Shown here: piece by piece, positions 26,274 to 37,900 of the stretch
Layout: every line of letters begins with the position of its first letter
Position numbering within the stretch: the first letter of the stretch is position 1
Assembly: GCA_021779635.1 (NCBI GenBank)
Contig: JAJYAH010000003.1
Location: 1 to 39,871, forward strand
Origin: Pseudomonadota bacterium
GTDB lineage: Bacteria; Pseudomonadota; Alphaproteobacteria; Rhizobiales; Xanthobacteraceae
Direction of reading: 5' to 3'
DNA length: 39,871 nucleotides
The notes under the pieces: generated by a model
Told to the model about the DNA's origin: nothing
Databases searched by the model: none
Seen by the model: only the letters and a program-made list of their open reading frames with translations
Program-made: the position numbers and the translations under genes

Positions 26274-26669
26274 ATGCAGACTGTCATTATCGTAGTCCAT
26301 TTGATGATCATTTTGACAATGGTCGCAACCGTGTTGCTGCAGAAGTCCGAAGGCGGCGGCCTCGGTATGGGCGGGGGAGCCGGCTTCATGTCAAGCCGCG
26401 GCACCGCCAATCTGCTGACCCGCACGACAGCGGTCCTCGCGGTCGGCTTCTTCGTGACCAGCCTGTTGCTCTCCTGGATCGCCAGCTACGACCGCAAGCC
26501 GAGTTCGATCATCAACGGCCTTCCGGCCTCCCAGTCGCAACCGGGGGATGCCGCGACACCGATTTCGCCACCGGCAGGTGGTGGAATCCTGGATTCGCTG
26601 AAGAAATCTGATGAGCAGCAGCAGAGCCCGCCGGCTCCAACCGGTCCGCAGGCGCCGCGTTCGCAATAA
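26274..26669 (+). CDS. secG: Preprotein translocase subunit SecG
   Basis: Small accessory subunit of the SecYEG translocon in the inner membrane. 131 residues with two membrane helices: MQTVIIVVHLMIILTMVATV and TRTTAVLAVGFFVTSLLLSW. Between them is the family signature VLLQKSEGGGLGMGGGAGFM. The C-terminal 60 residues are Pro/Gln-rich and low-complexity, as in other rhizobial SecG. It lies between tpiA and pyrG. Confidence 0.96.
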   Translation: MQTVIIVVHLMIILTMVATVLLQKSEGGGLGMGGGAGFMSSRGTANLLTRTTAVLAVGFFVTSLLLSWIASYDRKPSSIINGLPASQSQPGDAATPISPPAGGGILDSLKKSDEQQQSPPAPTGPQAPRSQ

Positions 26670-26787
26670 AGCAGGGTGGCCATGCAGGACGGTGTCTAGC
26701 GTTCCGCATGAGAGATAGCCATCAAGGCACTGAAGATACTTTAAATTTCACGTCACCCACAGCCCGGCAGAATGTTCGCGGCGGCCA

Positions 26788-26808
26788 GCGATTCGTTTTG
26801 CGAATCGC
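26788..26808 (+). other. Hairpin in the pyrG leader
   Basis: GCGATTCG, loop TTTTG, CGAATCGC: a perfect eight-base-pair stem ending 26 bases before the pyrG start codon. It could be the secG terminator, a small repeat or a leader structure acting on pyrG. It does not match the C-tract reiterative mechanism known for pyrG in Gram-positive bacteria. Confidence 0.45.
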
Positions 26809-26828
26809 CTCCGTAGCCTTAAAGGTAA

Positions 26829-28466
<1,638 letters not shown>

Positions 28467-28623
28467 GCCGCGGTTATCAGCTTGCGGGGTGGCGTGGATC
28501 CGGAAATCGCGACGGGACGCCATTCCGCCATGCAATTTACGGATCGCCTCCCGCATGATCTGATCGAGACAGCCTCCTGGCCAGCCGCTATAACCGCGGC
28601 GCAAGAAAACCGGAGAGGAAGCT

Positions 28624-28950
28624 ATGATTTACGAGACCCGCGTCTATCGCTGTCTGCCGGGCCGGCTGCCGGCGCTGCTGAAACGCTTCGAAACCATCAC
28701 GCTGAAATTGTTCGAGAAGCACGGCATCAGGCAGGCCGGGTTCTTCACCACGCTGGTCGGCGAATCCAATCAGGAACTGACCTACCTGCTGGCCTGGGAA
28801 TCGCTCGCCGAGCGCGAGAAGAAATGGGCCGCATTCCAGACCGATCCGGACTGGATTGCCGCGCGCGCCAAAACCGAGGCAGACGGCCAGATCGTCGGCA
28901 ACATCGTCAATCAGTTGCTGGTGCCGACCGCTTTCTCTTCGGTGAAATGA
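28624..28950 (+). CDS. NIPSNAP family protein
   Basis: A 108-residue single-domain protein starting MIYETRVYRCLPGRLPALLK and containing the family aromatic/acidic pattern LAWESLAEREKKWAAFQTDP. NIPSNAP proteins adopt a dimeric alpha/beta ferredoxin-like fold; bacterial members are often near catabolic genes and their function is unknown. A strong GGAGAGGAAGCT ribosome region precedes the ATG. It is followed after 27 bases by the VOC gene, with which it is probably co-transcribed. Confidence 0.9.
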   Translation: MIYETRVYRCLPGRLPALLKRFETITLKLFEKHGIRQAGFFTTLVGESNQELTYLLAWESLAEREKKWAAFQTDPDWIAARAKTEADGQIVGNIVNQLLVPTAFSSVK

Positions 28951-28977
28951 CCGGCGCTTAAGGCCAGGCCTCGCCGG

Positions 28978-29844
28978 ATGCCCCACGGTCTCGACCATCT
29001 CGTGCACGCCGTCCGCGATCTCGACGCGGCGGCGGAATTCTATTCGAGTGCCGGCTTCACCGTCGGGGCGCGCAATCGCCATCCCTGGGGTACACATAAT
29101 CGAATTGTGCAATTGAGGAATTGCTACATCGAAATCCTTGAAGTGGCCGAGCCCGAAAAGATCGCGCCGCACGGCGCGAACTCGTTTTCATTCGGTGCGT
29201 TCAATCGCGACTTTCTGGCTTTGCGGGAGGGTTTCTCGATGCTGATCCTCAACAGCAGCAACGCGGCCGACGATGCGCGATCGTTCGAGGCGGCGGGCAT
29301 CGGCGACCTCAAGGTATTCGATTTCGCGCGAGAGGGAGCAAAACCCGACGGCACGCCGGTCAAGCTCGCGTTCTCGCTCGCGTTCGCCCGCGATCCGGCG
29401 TCGCCGAATGTGCGATTTGCGGTGTGCCAGCATCATTTTCCGGAGAATTTCTGGGATCCGGCGTTCCAGGCCCACGCCAATGGCGCGCGAACCGTGCGCG
29501 CGGCGGCGATGGTCGCCGACAATCCGACCGACCACCACATCTTCCTGAAGGCGTTCACCGGCGTGAGCGATCTGCATTCGAGCTCGATCGGCATCAAGGC
29601 TCGCACCGAGAATGGCGATATCGAAATCATGGAGCCGGTCGCGTTTCGTGATCAGTTCGGCGTTTCGCCCGACGTCAGAGGCGGGGGGATGACGCTCAAC
29701 GCGATGCGCTTCGAGGTGTCGGATCTTGCCCAGGCCGAGGCCGTGCATCGGCAGAACGGGATTGCCTCGCAACCGCATGTCGGACGGCTGGTGGTGCCGC
29801 CGCATGTCGCCCATGGTGCAACCCTGATATTCGAAGCAGCATGA
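28978..29844 (+). CDS. VOC family protein (glyoxalase-like domain)
   Basis: A 288-residue protein of the vicinal oxygen chelate superfamily. The N-terminal betaalphabetabetabeta module starts GLDHLVHAVRDLDAAAEFYSS, and a second module occupies the C-terminal half (TLNAMRFEVSDLAQAEAVHR). The pattern is that of the Glyoxalase_3 group, with likely metal ligands His6 and glutamates such as that in CYIEILEV. VOC enzymes include dioxygenases, isomerases and resistance proteins; the substrate here is unknown. It follows the NIPSNAP gene. Confidence 0.88.
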   Translation: MPHGLDHLVHAVRDLDAAAEFYSSAGFTVGARNRHPWGTHNRIVQLRNCYIEILEVAEPEKIAPHGANSFSFGAFNRDFLALREGFSMLILNSSNAADDARSFEAAGIGDLKVFDFAREGAKPDGTPVKLAFSLAFARDPASPNVRFAVCQHHFPENFWDPAFQAHANGARTVRAAAMVADNPTDHHIFLKAFTGVSDLHSSSIGIKARTENGDIEIMEPVAFRDQFGVSPDVRGGGMTLNAMRFEVSDLAQAEAVHRQNGIASQPHVGRLVVPPHVAHGATLIFEAA

Positions 29845-29850
29845 TTATTT

Positions 29851-29899
29851 GCGCGTATTCTGATCGCAAAACCGGGTACCACTTTTGCGGAATACGCGC
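29851..29899. repeat. Palindromic repeat upstream of kdsA
   Basis: GCGCGTATTC at 29851-29860 pairs with GAATACGCGC at 29890-29899, and inside it CGCAAAA (29865-29871) pairs with TTTTGCG (29883-29889) around GGTACC. The inner part (CGCAAAACCGGGTACCACTT) resembles the left hairpin of the 106-bp element (CGGAAAACCGGTACCCACTT), so the two repeats seem related. It lies directly after the VOC gene stop. Confidence 0.75.
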
Positions 29900-29959
29900 G
29901 CACGGGTTAATCCGGCTGCCGCTGCCCGGCATGGTCCGGTCCGAAACAAGGAAAAGAGC

Positions 29960-30811
29960 TTGAACGCGAACCTGCCAGCCGCGCCGGTTGTTGCCGCCGG
30001 ATCCGTCAAATTCGGCAATGATTTGCCGATTTCGATCATCGCCGGCCCATGCCAGCTCGAGAGCCGCGCGCACGCGCTCGAAGTTGCCGGCGCGCTGAAG
30101 GAGATCGCGGCGCGCCTGAAGATCGGTGTTGTCTACAAGACCTCGTTCGACAAGGCCAATCGCACCAGCGTATCCGCCGCGCGCGGCATCGGGCTGAAGC
30201 AGGCGCTGCCGATCTTTGCCGAGATTCGCTCGTCGCTGGGAATGCCGGTTCTCACCGACGTCCACGAGGCCCCGCAATGCGCCGAGGTGGCGCAGGCCGT
30301 GGACGTGCTTCAGATCCCGGCATTCCTGTGCCGGCAGACCGACCTGCTGCTGGCGGCGGCCGCAACCGGCAAGATCGTCAACGTCAAGAAGGGACAGTTT
30401 TTGGCGCCGTGGGACATGGCGAATGTCGTCGCCAAGATCACCGGCGCCGGCAATCGCCAGGTCCTGGTTACCGAGCGCGGCGCTTCGTTCGGCTACAACA
30501 CGCTGGTGTCGGATATGCGCGCGCTGCCGATCCTGGCACGCACCACCGGCGCGCCGGTGATCTTCGACGCGACGCATTCGGTGCAGCAGCCCGGCGGCAA
30601 GGGCACGTCATCCGGCGGGGAGCGCGAGTTCGTGCCGGTCTTGGCGCGCGCAGCGGTGGCGGTTGGTGTCGCCGGCGTGTTCATCGAAACCCACCCCGAT
30701 CCCGACAACGCTCCGTCCGACGGACCCAACATGGTGCCGCTGCGCGAGTTCGAAGGGTTGGTGCGGACGCTGATGGCTTTCGACGCGCTCGCCAAAAGCA
30801 ACGGGTATTGA
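29960..30811 (+). CDS. kdsA: 3-deoxy-8-phosphooctulonate synthase (KDO-8-phosphate synthase)
   Basis: Condenses PEP with arabinose 5-phosphate to make KDO-8-phosphate for lipopolysaccharide. 283 residues from the TTG at 29960, chosen because AAGGA lies seven bases upstream and the length then fits the family; the open frame upstream runs into the palindromic repeat. Family stretches are [70 protein letters not shown] and [16 protein letters not shown]. Cys31 in AGPCQLE is the metal ligand found in the metal-dependent class (asparagine in the E. coli enzyme). Its stop overlaps the following MFS start by one base. Confidence 0.96.
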   Translation: MNANLPAAPVVAAGSVKFGNDLPISIIAGPCQLESRAHALEVAGALKEIAARLKIGVVYKTSFDKANRTSVSAARGIGLKQALPIFAEIRSSLGMPVLTDVHEAPQCAEVAQAVDVLQIPAFLCRQTDLLLAAAATGKIVNVKKGQFLAPWDMANVVAKITGAGNRQVLVTERGASFGYNTLVSDMRALPILARTTGAPVIFDATHSVQQPGGKGTSSGGEREFVPVLARAAVAVGVAGVFIETHPDPDNAPSDGPNMVPLREFEGLVRTLMAFDALAKSNGY

Positions 30812-32022
30812 TGGCGCCGACGTCGCCAGCGGCTGCAACGAACCTGCCGCCGGTCCTGAACATCATTGCGCTGGCGACTTTCGCGGCGAGCCTCACGACG
30901 CGGGCGCTCGATCCGGTCCTCCCGCATGTCGCCAGCGATTTCAGCGTCAGCATCGCTACAGCGGCGGGCTTTGCCTCGGTGTTCGCCTTCACGTTTGCGA
31001 TCGTGCAGCCGGTGCTGGGCGCGGCCGCGGATCTGTTCGGCAAGGCCCGCCTCGTGATCGTTTGCCTGGTGCTGCTCGGCCTCGCCAACATTCTCGGCGC
31101 GTTGTCGTCGTCGTTTGCGCTGTTGTTCGCCAGCCGAATTCTGGCGGGGATCGGCGCCGGCGGCGTGTTCCCGATCGCGCTCGGGTTGACCAGCGATCTG
31201 GTGGCGCCGAACAAGCGGCAGGTTGCGATCGGCCGCACGCTGGCGGGGTCAATGACCGGCAATCTGCTTGGGGCATCTGTGTCGGGCCTGATCGGCGATT
31301 TCCTTGGCTGGCGCGGTGTGCTCGCCGTGCTTGGCTTGCTGGCCGTAGTGGCATCAGTCGCTGTTGCCATCGGCTTTCGCGGCGGCGCGCTGAAGCGGGC
31401 TCCCGCAAAGGTCGACCTTTCCGTGCTCAGGCACGGCTATCGCACCATCTTTGCCAATCCGAACGCGCGGGTCTGTTACACGGCGGTATTTATCGAAGGC
31501 TGTTGCGTGCTCGGCCTGTTTCCGTATGTCGCGTCGTTTCTGTTTGAACAAGGCGTCACCAGTCTTTCGATCGGTGGCCTCGTCATCGCCGGCTTCGCGG
31601 TCGGCGGACTGTTCTACACCTTGAGCGTGTCGCGTTTGCTGCCGCGGCTCGGCGTCAACGCCATGATGATTTCCGGCGCCGTGCTGATGGGCCTGCAACT
31701 CGCTATCGTAGCCTTCGGCCCACGCTGGCAGCTGCAGGCCGTCAACTTCATCCTGATGGGGTGGGGCTTCTACATGCTGCACGGCTCGCTACAGGTTTTC
31801 GCCAGCGAGCTCTCGGTGGAAGCCCGAGCCACCGCGCTGTCGTTGCACTCGTTTTTCTTTTTCATGGGCCAGACCGTCGGCCCTGTCGCCTACGGGTTTG
31901 GCATCCTGAACGCCGGCAAGATACCGGCCCTAATGACCAGCGCGGTCATTATCGTCGCACTTGGCTTTGCCTGTGCTCGGCTATTGCGGCAGAGCAGGCC
32001 GGCGGACGTGGACGCGACCTAG
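30811..32022 (+). CDS. MFS transporter
   Basis: 403 residues with 12 predicted membrane helices. The N-terminal half resembles the DHA1/arabinose-efflux branch (LDPVLPHVASDFSVS, AAADLFGKARLVIV, FASRILAGIGAGGVFPIALG). The start ATG overlaps the kdsA stop (TGATG), so the gene is translationally coupled to kdsA. The stop codon TAG is formed at the boundary of the 106-bp repeat (32019-32124), so the repeat insertion may have set the present C-terminus. The transported compound is unknown. Confidence 0.9.
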   Translation: MAPTSPAAATNLPPVLNIIALATFAASLTTRALDPVLPHVASDFSVSIATAAGFASVFAFTFAIVQPVLGAAADLFGKARLVIVCLVLLGLANILGALSSSFALLFASRILAGIGAGGVFPIALGLTSDLVAPNKRQVAIGRTLAGSMTGNLLGASVSGLIGDFLGWRGVLAVLGLLAVVASVAVAIGFRGGALKRAPAKVDLSVLRHGYRTIFANPNARVCYTAVFIEGCCVLGLFPYVASFLFEQGVTSLSIGGLVIAGFAVGGLFYTLSVSRLLPRLGVNAMMISGAVLMGLQLAIVAFGPRWQLQAVNFILMGWGFYMLHGSLQVFASELSVEARATALSLHSFFFFMGQTVGPVAYGFGILNAGKIPALMTSAVIIVALGFACARLLRQSRPADVDAT

Positions 32023-32124
32023 AGCGAGATGGCTTTTCGTCGAATCGCCATCTCGCTCTATCTTTTTGTTCGAGCATGATCTTTTTCGGAAAACCGGTAC
32101 CCACTTTTCCGGATCATGCTCTAG
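32019..32124 (-). repeat. 106-bp double-hairpin repeat element, copy 2 (inverted)
   Basis: Reverse complement of 2059-2164 with one mismatch (T for C near 32065). Bounded by CTAG on both sides, as in copy 1. The hairpins are AGAGCGAGATGGC/GCCATCTCGCTCT and GAGCATGATC/GATCATGCTC. It begins inside the stop codon of the MFS gene and probably also serves as its transcription end. Confidence 0.93.
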
Positions 32125-32353
32125 CCAAGAGCCGTAACGGAGGTCGGCCGGCGACGGTCCCAGGGCACCGCATCGGACACAGGGCGTCCGTAAAGGCGCC
32201 GGCCTACCACGATGGATTCGATCAACCTGCGATACCCGATATATGTATATGTATTCTCAAAGCCGTCAGCTTTCTTGGCATGGGCTGACCGCCGTGCCAT
32301 TTTGGCGGCGAGGCATTGTGCAACGGAAAAGCCGGCCCGGGGGAGAGATCGCA

Positions 32354-33271
32354 GTGTACCGCCAAGTTGCTTTTCTAGGCTCGATCGCGATCGCCATGCT
32401 GGGCGCAGCACCGGCTGCTCACTCGGAATCCGAGCGGTGCCAGGAGTTGGCTCGCCGGTACGAGATTGCCGAACCCCAGATCACCGCGACCGAAGTGTCG
32501 TTGACGCTGTTTTCGGCGGTTGACGGCAATTGCATCGCTTTGGCGACCGAACTGCTCGACCACGGAGCGTCAGTCGACGCGCGGGACCGGCTGGGTGCCA
32601 AGCCGCTGAGCCATGCTGCGCGGTCCGGCCATCTTGAGATGGTCGATTTGCTGCTGGCGCGGGGCGCGCCGATCGACGCGCGCAATCTCGCCGGCGCCAC
32701 CGCGCTGTACTTTGCCGCCGAGGCTGGCCATGCCTCGATCGCGCAACGGCTGATCGAACGCGGCGCCGACGTCAAGCTGGCAGGGCGCAGCGGGATTTCT
32801 CCGGTTGCCGCCGCCGCCTATGCCGGCAACGACGAGATCGTTGCGGCGTTGCTGGCGCGTGGAGCCGATGAGCGAACACCCGACGAGACCGGCAAGCCGC
32901 CGATTATCTATGCGGCGGCCGGCGCCCGGCTCGATATCGTCAAGCGGTTGCTGGCGCGAAATATCGATGTCAACGCCCGCTATCCCAATGATCTAACGGT
33001 GCTGATGTGGGCGTCGGGCCCGGATGAGCAGGCGCCGGAGGCGCAGGCGGTGAAGGTCGTTTCGTTTCTGCTGGATGCAGGTGCACATATCGATGATCGG
33101 GATGCGCGGGGCCGTACCGCTCTGATGATTGCGGCCGAAGGCGGCCATGGCGAGATCGCCGATTTGTTGTTGGCACGCGGGGCCGATCCGTCTCTCGCGG
33201 ACAAGGCCGGAAAGCGCGCCGCGGACCTCACCGTGCTTTCGGCGCTGCGCGAACGGCTGACGCCGCGGTAG
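32354..33271 (+). CDS. Exported ankyrin-repeat protein
   Basis: 305 residues from the GTG at 32354, which has a GGGGGAGAG ribosome site. A signal peptide (YRQVAFLGSIAIAMLGAAPA, cut near AHS) precedes about seven ankyrin repeats covering most of the mature protein, with units such as AARSGHLEMVDLLLARGAPI, AEAGHASIAQRLIERGADV and AAEGGHGEIADLLLARGADP. Periplasmic ankyrin proteins act in protein binding, sometimes with catalase or redox enzymes; no partner is evident here. An in-frame start at 32243 is possible but would bury the signal peptide. Confidence 0.88.
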   Translation: MYRQVAFLGSIAIAMLGAAPAAHSESERCQELARRYEIAEPQITATEVSLTLFSAVDGNCIALATELLDHGASVDARDRLGAKPLSHAARSGHLEMVDLLLARGAPIDARNLAGATALYFAAEAGHASIAQRLIERGADVKLAGRSGISPVAAAAYAGNDEIVAALLARGADERTPDETGKPPIIYAAAGARLDIVKRLLARNIDVNARYPNDLTVLMWASGPDEQAPEAQAVKVVSFLLDAGAHIDDRDARGRTALMIAAEGGHGEIADLLLARGADPSLADKAGKRAADLTVLSALRERLTPR

Positions 33272-33280
33272 ATCATGATG

Positions 33281-33298
33281 CTCTGAGACGGCTCAGAG
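33281..33298. terminator. Hairpin between the converging ankyrin and cytochrome c genes
   Basis: CTCTGAG, loop ACGG, CTCAGAG: a seven-base-pair stem that covers the cytochrome gene's stop codon and follows the ankyrin gene by nine bases. Weak and without a T run; its placement between convergent genes is the main support. Confidence 0.45.
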
Positions 33299-33880
33299 AC
33301 CGGAGAGGTATTCTTCTAGCGCGGCGAGATCATCGGGGGCCGTCGCCAGCATCAGGTCGGTCATGCCGGGATTGTTGCCCCGCGCGCGGGTGCGGAAATC
33401 AGCGATGGTTTTGGTCAGGTAGTCTCTGCTCTGGCCCGCCAGGCGAGGCACGGTGCCGTCGCCCTGAAACTGATCGAGATGACAGCCCGTGCAGCCGACG
33501 GACCGGTTCGCGCTCTGGGCGCGCTCTGACACATCTTTCGGCGCCCGTGGCTGGCCGAGATCGGGCCACGGCTTGCTCGAGAAATATGCCGCAAGCGCAA
33601 GCATCTCCTGCCGCTCCATCGACGCAACGATCAGCTGCATGATGTCGCTCTTGCGGTCGCCGCGCTTGAAATCGCGCAGCTGGATGTAAAGGTAGCCCTC
33701 TTTCTGCCCCCAAATGACGGGAAACATCTTGTCGATCGGTTTGCCGTCCGTGCCGTGACAGCTGGCGCAGACCTGCGCCTTTTCTTCTATGCTTTGCGCG
33801 TTCGCCTGCGAGATGGAGAGGCTCCAAACTGCTCCGAACATCACGGCGCCAAAAAACAGCCGATCCAACCTGCCGCGCAT
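33293..33880 (-). CDS. Periplasmic dihaem cytochrome c (c4-like)
   Basis: 195 residues with a signal peptide (GAVMFGAVWSLSISQANA, cut before QSIEE). Two CxxCH haem sites are present, CASCH at residues 38-42 and CTGCH at 130-134, in two similar domains. The MFPVIWGQKEGYLYIQLRDF and VPRLAGQSRDYLTKTIADFR segments are the c4-type pattern, with distal methionines likely in GDRKSDIMQ and NPGMTDLM. It carries electrons in the periplasm. It lies directly downstream of the PQQ-dependent dehydrogenase on the same strand and is its probable electron acceptor. Confidence 0.93.
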   Translation of the reverse strand: MRGRLDRLFFGAVMFGAVWSLSISQANAQSIEEKAQVCASCHGTDGKPIDKMFPVIWGQKEGYLYIQLRDFKRGDRKSDIMQLIVASMERQEMLALAAYFSSKPWPDLGQPRAPKDVSERAQSANRSVGCTGCHLDQFQGDGTVPRLAGQSRDYLTKTIADFRTRARGNNPGMTDLMLATAPDDLAALEEYLSGL

Positions 33881-33910
33881 CCATTCATTCCAATCAGGGG
33901 GCTTTAACAG

Positions 33911-33936
33911 AAGCGGGGCCGTGACCGGCCCCGCTT
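33911..33936 (-). terminator. GC-rich hairpin between the PQQ dehydrogenase and cytochrome c genes
   Basis: AAGCGGGGCC, loop GTGACC, GGCCCCGCTT: a perfect ten-base-pair stem in the 78-base gap. On the minus strand it is followed by CTGTTAAAG rather than a full T run, so it may only reduce read-through and set the ratio of enzyme to cytochrome, or protect the upstream message. Confidence 0.6.
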
Positions 33937-33958
33937 TATTATTCGATTGCCTGTGCGC

Positions 33959-35668
33959 TCAGTTGAGCGAGAAGGCGATAATGTTGTTGCCGCGGTGAAA
34001 ATCGACCTGGGTGTTGCCGCCCGCGCCGACCACGATGTATTGCTTGCCGCCCACCATGTAGCTGGAGGGCGGAGCGTTGACGCCGGCACCGGCGCGGAAA
34101 CTCCACAACTCCTTGCCGTTGGACGAGTTGTAGGCCGCAAACTTGCCGTTGCCTTCACCCGTGAACACGAGGCCGCCCGCCGTGGCGAGAATGCCTCCGA
34201 TCATCGGCTCCGGCGTCTTCACCTGCCACTTGATCTTGCCGGTATCGTAGTTGACGGCGGTAATGTTGCCCGCCTGCGCCTCGGTCGGGATCACCTTGAA
34301 GGCACCGCCAAGCCACAACTTGCCGTTCGGATACGGCGAGTTCTCGACATGGTAAGTCATGGGCTGATGCAGGTTGATGGCGTAGGCGAGCGACTGCCCG
34401 GGATCGGTGGCAATCGGCGACCATTCGACACCGCCGTTGGCGCCCGGCAGCATGCGCGCGCCATCCTTGGTGGGAAGCACCCACATGTTCTCCTGCGGCA
34501 CCATGGCCTCGGAGAAGCGGATCAGGCTGCAATCCTTGCGGTCATGAACATAGATATGACCGGTCTTGCCGGCATGGATCACGCCGGGAATGGTCTTGCC
34601 ATCCTTGCCCTTCACGTTCACGAGCACCGTCGGGCTTACAGCATCGAGGTCCCACACGTCGTGGGCGATGTACTGGAAGTGGCAGACATATTTGCCGGTG
34701 TCGAGATCGAGGGAAACCAGCGAGTCGGTGTAAAGGTTGTCGCCGGGGCGGACCGAACCGTCGAGATCGGGGGAGGGATTGCCGACCACAAAGTAGATCC
34801 GGTTGGTTGCCAGATCGATGGAAGGATTCTGCCACACGCCGCCGCCAAGTTTTGCGAAGGGGTCGCCGGTTTTGGCAAGCTGGTCCTTTTCGGCCTGGAT
34901 ATTGCGGTGCATATCGCGGCCGGTGGCGTCTTTCGTCGCCCAGACCCCGACTGAGTTCTCCGGAATCGTGTTGAACGTCCAAAGCAGCTTGCCGGTCTTC
35001 GCATCATAGGCCTTCAGGAAGCCACGGATGCCGTATTCGCCGCCATTTGTGCCAATCAGCACCTTGTCCTTGATGACGGTAGGCGCCATCGTCTCGCTGT
35101 ATCCAGCTTCCGGATCCGCGATGTCGGCCTGCCAGGCTATTTCGCCGGTCTTCGCCTTCAGGGCCACAAGCTTGGAATCAAGCGTCGCCAGATAGACGAG
35201 GTCGCCGAGAACCTGGACCCCGCGATTGTTGGGACCGCAGCAGTAAGTCGTGATCGGTCCCATCTTGTGATTATAGTGCCAAAGCTGCACGCCGGTTTTG
35301 GCGTCGAGCGCATAGACATGGCTGAACGATGTCGTCACATACATGACGCCATCGACGATAATCGGCGAGGTCTCCAGCGATTCCTTGACGTCGGTCTGGA
35401 AGATCCATGCGACGTGCAGGTTCTTCACGTTGTCGCGGTCGATCTGTTTGGCAGGATAAAAGCGCGTCTGGGCATAGTTGCCGTTGGTCAGCAGAAAATT
35501 GCTGGCGCTCTTGTCTGCCTTGTCGAGCTGATCCTGAGTGACGGCTGAAATCGTCGCGTGGCCAGACGCCGACTTGGCATCCTGCTTAACTTCTTGCGCG
35601 TTGACGGGCGCTGTCAGAAGACCGACAACCCCAAGCAAAGCAGCGCCTGCAAAGGTATGTTTACCCAT
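33959..35668 (-). CDS. PQQ-dependent alcohol dehydrogenase (methanol/ethanol family)
   Basis: 569-residue periplasmic quinoprotein. The signal peptide is [20 protein letters not shown], cut after VNA near residue 24. The eight-bladed propeller shows W-motifs such as [13 protein letters not shown] and [13 protein letters not shown]. The vicinal disulphide that packs on PQQ is Cys143-Cys144 ([11 protein letters not shown]). Metal/PQQ residues visible are Glu211 (GGEYGIRG), Asn297 (VVGNPSPD) and catalytic Asp340. Asp342, two residues on (VWDLDAVSP), is the extra aspartate associated with lanthanide rather than calcium use. There is no C-terminal haem domain, so it needs a separate cytochrome, as encoded next door. 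GGGGGTAAGCAC precedes the ATG. Confidence 0.92.
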   Translation of the reverse strand: MGKHTFAGAALLGVVGLLTAPVNAQEVKQDAKSASGHATISAVTQDQLDKADKSASNFLLTNGNYAQTRFYPAKQIDRDNVKNLHVAWIFQTDVKESLETSPIIVDGVMYVTTSFSHVYALDAKTGVQLWHYNHKMGPITTYCCGPNNRGVQVLGDLVYLATLDSKLVALKAKTGEIAWQADIADPEAGYSETMAPTVIKDKVLIGTNGGEYGIRGFLKAYDAKTGKLLWTFNTIPENSVGVWATKDATGRDMHRNIQAEKDQLAKTGDPFAKLGGGVWQNPSIDLATNRIYFVVGNPSPDLDGSVRPGDNLYTDSLVSLDLDTGKYVCHFQYIAHDVWDLDAVSPTVLVNVKGKDGKTIPGVIHAGKTGHIYVHDRKDCSLIRFSEAMVPQENMWVLPTKDGARMLPGANGGVEWSPIATDPGQSLAYAINLHQPMTYHVENSPYPNGKLWLGGAFKVIPTEAQAGNITAVNYDTGKIKWQVKTPEPMIGGILATAGGLVFTGEGNGKFAAYNSSNGKELWSFRAGAGVNAPPSSYMVGGKQYIVVGAGGNTQVDFHRGNNIIAFSLN

Positions 35669-35931
35669 GTGCTTACCCCCTAAATGTTATGTTTGGCGTC
35701 CAAGGGTACGCCTTGAATGCTCGTCGTCCTGATTATCGTGGGACCTATGCAATCTGAGCCGATTGGAACGATTTAACAAGATCAAAGCGCCGCCTGTATT
35801 TTCTTTGGGCTTGGCGACCCACCTCTTGGTGGATTGATATTGCAGAGCAGCATGGAGGGCCTTCGCGCGGCTCATCCAAATTATGCATCCAGGTCATCAT
35901 GGGTGATCGTTCGCAGCTGGCGGCAGCAGGA

Positions 35932-36420
35932 TCAGCCCCGGCCGCGATAGGGCGCGACGCCCTGATCGGGAATCCACATCCCTTTCGGCAGTTTGCCGGT
36001 CTGCCAGAACACGTCGATGGGAATGCCGCCGCGCGGATACCAGTAGCCGCCGATGCGCAGCCATTTCGGCTTGATCTCGGCCGATATCCGCTTGCCGATC
36101 GCCACCGTGCAGTCCTCATGGAAGGCGCCGTGATTGCGGAAACTGGCGACATAGAGCTTCAGCGATTTCGATTCCAGCAGCCACTGGCCCGGCACATAGT
36201 CGATCACGAGATGGGCGAAATCCGGCTGGCCGGTGACCGGACAGAGCGAGGTGAATTCCGGCGCGGTGAACCGCACCAGGTAGTCTGTATCCTTCTGGGG
36301 GTTGGGCACGCGGTCGAGCGTTGCTTCGCCCGGTGCCGTGGGCCACGCCACGGCGCGGCCGAGCTGGAGGCCCCCTGATTTCGACGCGGACGCCGATGAT
36401 TTGCGTGGTTTTCTGGGCAT
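35932..36420 (-). CDS. queF: NADPH-dependent 7-cyano-7-deazaguanine reductase QueF
   Basis: Reduces preQ0 to preQ1 in queuosine tRNA-modification synthesis. 162 residues, the short unimodular type. The nitrile-binding Cys60 ([14 protein letters not shown]) with Asp67, and the QueF motif [20 protein letters not shown] at 83-102 are intact. I chose the ATG at 36420 (MPRKPRKSS); the frame is open further upstream into the eno promoter region without homology. Divergent from eno across 133 bases. No other queuosine gene lies in the window. Confidence 0.95.
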   Translation of the reverse strand: MPRKPRKSSASASKSGGLQLGRAVAWPTAPGEATLDRVPNPQKDTDYLVRFTAPEFTSLCPVTGQPDFAHLVIDYVPGQWLLESKSLKLYVASFRNHGAFHEDCTVAIGKRISAEIKPKWLRIGGYWYPRGGIPIDVFWQTGKLPKGMWIPDQGVAPYRGRG

Positions 36421-36475
36421 CGCGGTCTCCGTTGCGGCGTTATTAGACAATTGTGACGCCAACGTCACCCGATGA

Positions 36476-37837
<1,362 letters not shown>

Positions 37838-37900
37838 GACTGCAACGCGCTCAGCTTACGTCGCGTCGATATCCAAAGAACATAAAGCGGGAGGGTCAAC

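Noticed and set aside
30049..30810. Plus-strand frame that would extend the MFS gene by 254 codons
   Set aside because: This part is another frame of kdsA; the transporter sequence begins at the ATG at 30811.
35687..35875. 62-codon minus-strand frame upstream of the PQQ dehydrogenase
   Set aside because: No recognisable motif or ribosome site; probably leader DNA of the dehydrogenase gene.
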